A stretch of DNA of 64,000 nt, taken from NCBI GenBank assembly GCA_030710605.1, contig CP092863.1, forward strand, positions 109,665,316-109,729,315, given 5' to 3'. The stretch comes from Cordylochernes scorpioides (taxonomy: Eukaryota > Arthropoda > Arachnida > Pseudoscorpiones > Chernetidae). How positions within the stretch are numbered: the stretch's first letter is position 1; every line of letters starts with the position of its first letter. Shown piece after piece: positions 61,274 through 64,000 of the stretch. The translations under genes were made by a program, and so were the position numbers. Under the pieces are notes generated by a model. That model worked only from the letters and a program-made list of their open reading frames with translations. It made no database searches and was not told where the DNA came from.

Positions 61274-61429
61274 TCCGTGTCAGTGCAAGAGAAAACTACT
61301 CCAGTAAAAGTAGGGAAAGTTTACACGCGTTCTGGAAGAAGAGTCAAGTTACCGATTAGGTTTAATTGAAGTTTGTTTTTTAATTAATATTGACCTTTTA
61401 GAAAAGTTCAAAAGGTCAAGGTGGGAGTG

Positions 61430-61822
61430 TGTTGCGACTGCGCAAGTGGTCAACTTAGTTTTGTGCAAATGTGTTTTTGAACTGGGATAAAAAGTATGCA
61501 AATCTTTTTGGTATACAAATTGTTATGTAAATATTGTTATTGTATAAATTTTCTTAAATGTATAAATTTACCGTGTTTTTAATAAAATATAGTTCTGAAT
61601 AGGAGAAAGGACGTGTGGTGGACTATTTTTTCTACTTAGGCCTCGTCATCCACCGTTGTGACTCAACTTCTAACGATCTCTGCGGCAAAGATACTGATTT
61701 ATCCATTTATAATTTTCGGGACAGTATCCAGCATTACTGTAAAGCTAGGAACTTTTAGTTCAGGTCAAGCTATCAGGACTTTGCATTGTCTTTATTTTTT
61801 CCAGATTTAAGAAAAGACAACA
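61430..61822 (+). repeat. BEL-2 3' LTR
   Basis: 393 bp, preceded by the polypurine tract AAGGTGGGAG. Confidence 0.92.
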
Positions 61823-61827
61823 ACTCC

Positions 61828-62320
61828 CTAGACATCATACATCGAGGGAGGAAGATTGGTAATGTTCACCCGAACATCCTCGAGCAATGCTTCGATAAGC
61901 TCCTCAAGAAACATAGGTCGGCTCTTGAAGAGCTCCAGCTCCTGCGGGTGGAGAAGCGGAACCTGGAGGAAATGATCCTCAGTCCGACCACCCTTCAGTA
62001 TGGCATAGAGAGGGGAGTGGCAGCGGCTCTTTTAGAGTCGCTGAAACTAGCTGAGGTCGAGGTATGTCCTCCCAATGACGTTTCCCCAGTCCTCCCTAGG
62101 CGAGAGACGCCCCGAAACGAGAAGACGGAGGAGCCCGCAAGGGCCGGGAGTTACTGCCCTGAAGTAGAGGGAGACCTGGTCCAAATACCAACTAGAGACG
62201 AGAAAGCTGTTCAGCCATCTCCCCCAAAACAACCTGTTCACACTAGGAACAGCGAGATGGCGGAAAAGATGAGAAAGAGAAAGAAGAAGAAAAGGGTTAA
62301 GAAGCCTTCACCAAAAGAGT
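61828..62320 (+). pseudogene. LINE ORF1, middle part
   Basis: Continues the frame of 56935-57147: a coiled-coil-like segment (LEELQLLRVEKRNLEEMILS), an acidic linker and a Lys-rich end (MRKRKKKKRVKKPSPKE). The open frame that starts earlier (61786) uses LTR codons. It stops at 62320, and further ORF1 pieces follow in other frames. Confidence 0.6.
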
Positions 62321-62489
62321 AAGAGAGTAGGACTGAGGTGTGACAGCCGGATCAAAAAAGGACCCATCGAGAGCGACGCCTACAGAGGAGGTGAAAGAAC
62401 CTCCTCCCCCGAAGAAGATCAGGGCTAAAGAGGTTAAGGATCCCCCAAAGGCGGCCAAGACTACCAAGCCAGAACCTGGTAGTTGAGTG

Positions 62490-63185
62490 GAGTGAGGATG
62501 CGGGGTCTGGGTTAATGCTCGCGGTGCTGAAAAGCATCGCTGGTAGCATTCCTGGGCACCGCTATGACCTCAAAATGATTCGGGTTAGGGGAGCTGTGGC
62601 TCTCATATTGAAGAAACTCAGGACAAGAAACTGGCCGTGGCGGCTATAGAGAGGGAGTCTGCACTGAGGCTAGGAGGCCTCAAAAGAGCCAGGAGGGAGC
62701 TGATTCTCTCCGGTGTCAACTCTGAAATCAAAGAGGAGACGCTAAGAGAAATGGTGGTGCTCAAAAATTCGGGGTGTGGGGACTTCTTGGAAGGATACAT
62801 GGGATTGTATCCAAAGAGTACAAGGAGGCCCTACGCAACGAATTGGGTCATTTCAGGCCTAAAGGAGGCCACCATGAAATCCCTCCTGGGCAAGAAGAGG
62901 TTGTAAATAGGTGCCAGGATAGTACCTATCAGGGTGAATGAGGCAGTGTCAACTTGCTTCAGGTGCCTCAGGCCCGGTCATATCGCAAGGACCTGCGAAC
63001 ATCCAAAGAGGTGTGGGAGGTGCGAGGGCGTGCACTCCCAAGAACAGGGATGCGATATGAAGCCGGGTTGTTGGCTCTGTTTAGAGGATAACAAGAGGTA
63101 CAGCAGGAAATATGACTCTAATCATCGCCCCCGGAGTACGCAGTGCTCGGTGAAGGCCTGGTACGTGAACGGGAGGCGATGGTAG
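62490..63185 (+). pseudogene. LINE ORF1, C-terminal part with zinc knuckles
   Basis: Frame 62637-62906 (LRLGGLKRARRELILSGVNS) and frame 62934-63185 with CFRCLRPGHIARTC, CGRCEGVHSQEQGC and CWLCLEDN, a CCHC array typical of ORF1 in R1/I/Jockey-like LINEs. At least two frameshifts separate the pieces. Confidence 0.68.
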
Positions 63186-63412
63186 AGGGGCCAAATAAGG
63201 AGGTGTGGAGGTTCATGCAGCTAAATTGCGCTCGTTCGAGGAGGAGCTCCGAGGAGCTAGACCAGATCATTAAAAGTGATCGCTCTCATGTTATCCTGGT
63301 GCAGGAGATGTACCTGGAGGATGATGGGAGGATGGGTCTAGATACTCGTTACAGTTTTTTCTCTAGAGAGTGCAACAAGGGCGGTCTCTGGGAAGATAAG
63401 GTACTCCGCTAA
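63186..63412 (+). pseudogene. LINE ORF2 endonuclease, N-terminal fragment
   Basis: VWRFMQLNCARSRRSSEELD followed by HVILVQEMYLED is the start of an apurinic-like LINE endonuclease: the N residue of the first box and the VQE metal-binding Glu are present. It ends at a stop shortly before the gap. Confidence 0.68.
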
Positions 63413-63486
63413 CTTGAGGCTACTTGAAGGGGAAGATGGGTTCAAGACCCGGGACCTGAAGGAGACCCTGGACCTCATCTTGGATC

Positions 63487-63586
63487 NNNNNNNNNNNNNN
63501 NNNNNNNNNNNNNNNNNNNNNNNNNNNNNNNNNNNNNNNNNNNNNNNNNNNNNNNNNNNNNNNNNNNNNNNNNNNNNNNNNNNNNN
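63487..63586. other. Assembly gap (100 N)
   Basis: A run of exactly 100 N, the usual placeholder for a scaffold gap of unknown size. Sequences on either side need not be adjacent; composition changes from GC-rich LINE to AT-rich. Confidence 0.99.
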
Positions 63587-63671
63587 ATACAATATTATAA
63601 AAGTTTTAAAATCATTCAAAGGACAATCGTGAATTTAAATGTTGGTTTGATTGTGTCATCATTTGAGCATC

Positions 63672-64000
63672 TTATAGATTGATGTTGGTTTGAACTTGAA
63701 CTTGATTGGTTGAATTCTCGCTCTTGTTGAGAGTGACGTTTACCTGGGTGTTGACTTGTTGAATTCTTGTTTGTTCAGTTTCTATAATGGTTGTTTGAGA
63801 CACTTGCTGAGGTTGATTTTTACCATATACAATATTCACTTGGGTTTGGATGCTTAGGTTCATTTTCTGTGGCGTAGCTATTGTGCCGTTAGGTTCGTTC
63901 ACTTTTTCTTCAGTCTGGATTATTTCCTGGATGCTTAGGTTCATTTTCTGTGGCGTAGCTATTGTGCCGTTAGGTTTTTCTTCAGTCTGGATTATTTCCT
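63672..64000 (-). CDS. N/Q/T-rich repeat protein, partial, unknown
   Basis: The minus frame is open from the window edge to a stop at 63672, about 109 codons. It contains two imperfect repeats of 26-29 residues (EIIQTEEK...NEPNGTIATPQKMNLSIQ), then a region rich in Gln, Asn, Thr and Val (TQVNIVYG, TRIQQVNTQVNVTLNKSE). It is hydrophilic, with no Cys or membrane segment seen. I do not recognise the family. It could be the last exon of a low-complexity secreted or structural protein, or translated tandem repeats without function. The DNA repeat itself is clear (about 87 and 78 bp). Confidence 0.4.
   Translation of the reverse strand, partial: EIIQTEEKPNGTIATPQKMNLSIQEIIQTEEKVNEPNGTIATPQKMNLSIQTQVNIVYGKNQPQQVSQTTIIETEQTRIQQVNTQVNVTLNKSENSTNQVQVQTNINL

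Larger units (their letters stand above)
57148..61822 (+). mobile_element. BEL/Pao element BEL-2, full LTRs but RT deleted
   Basis: ACTCC is duplicated at 57143-57147 and 61823-61827. LTRs 57148-57543 and 61430-61822 start TGTTGCGACTGCG and end AAAAGACAA plus CA (TA in the left copy). They are nearly identical (for example TTTGTTTTG against TTAGTTTTG near the start), so the insertion is young. One long frame lies between them. The element is about 4.7 kb, shorter than full BEL/Pao elements by roughly the size of the missing RT-RNase H. Confidence 0.95.
56038..63486 (+). mobile_element. GC-rich LINE (ORF1 and start of ORF2), split by BEL-2 and a scaffold gap
   Basis: GC-rich leader from about 56038, an ORF1 with zinc knuckles (56721-63185 excluding BEL-2) and an ORF2 endonuclease start (63150-63412). 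The BEL-2 insertion at 57148-61822 with ACTCC duplication divides ORF1. Composition differs sharply from the AT-rich flanks. The rest of ORF2 is beyond the N gap or missing. Confidence 0.75.

Overview
This 64 kb window is AT-rich eukaryotic DNA. I find no host protein-coding gene that I can name. Almost everything recognisable is a mobile element or its wreckage: Penelope-like elements (PLEs), Ty3/Gypsy and BEL/Pao LTR retrotransposons, several LINE clades, a tRNA-derived SINE family, MITEs and foldback elements, a Tc1/mariner-like transposase relic and a Helitron-type endonuclease relic. One tRNA-Gly(GCC) gene or recent copy is present. The mixture (N-terminal GIY-YIG PLE, BEL/Pao, Jockey-like LINE ends with (AAC)n tails, a Helitron-associated endonuclease) points to an invertebrate, most likely an arthropod and possibly an arachnid. 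The species is not determinable from this sequence alone. A 100-N scaffold gap lies at 63487-63586.

Layout. 1-10640: three copies of one PLE, one inverted (cut by the window edge) and two in direct tandem, with a GIY-YIG nuclease before the reverse transcriptase (Naiad/Chlamys-type order). 10758-16191: a SINE, a LINE flanked by 13-bp target duplications and itself split by a foldback element, the tRNA-Gly, a second PLE of the usual type (GIY-YIG after RT) and a 5'-truncated LINE with a 10-bp target duplication. 16200-25915: mosaic of LINE ends, minisatellites, MITEs, SINE copies and a palindromic repeat family. 25919-27720: a GC-rich LINE reverse transcriptase. 28031-46926: one BEL/Pao element with AGGAC target duplications whose left LTR contains two Gypsy elements, one after the other, both flanked by ATAT; the first Gypsy LTR holds another foldback. 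46927-56037: LINE, tRNA-like, Helitron, mariner and Jockey remnants. 56038-63486: a GC-rich LINE (ORF1 with zinc knuckles, ORF2 endonuclease) split by a second BEL/Pao element that has intact LTRs and a long open frame but no reverse transcriptase. 63587-64000: an open frame of N/Q/T-rich repeats running off the window.

Most interesting observation. Two unrelated repeat families, the tandem PLE 3' regions (5613-5697, 9818-9901) and a palindromic MITE family (about 18638, 21590, 22925 and 48141), carry the hammerhead-ribozyme core: CUGANGA, GAAA, a UH cleavage position and three helices abutting the core. The three core strands, however, occur in the order cleavage strand, GAAA strand, CUGANGA strand. 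That is not a circular permutation of the known type I, II or III hammerheads. It would be assembled by two hairpins whose loops pair with each other. Compensatory base changes between copies support several of the helices. Conventional hammerhead-like motifs occur elsewhere (17286-17343 and the arms of both foldbacks). No cleavage activity is shown here; the catalytic claim is inference.
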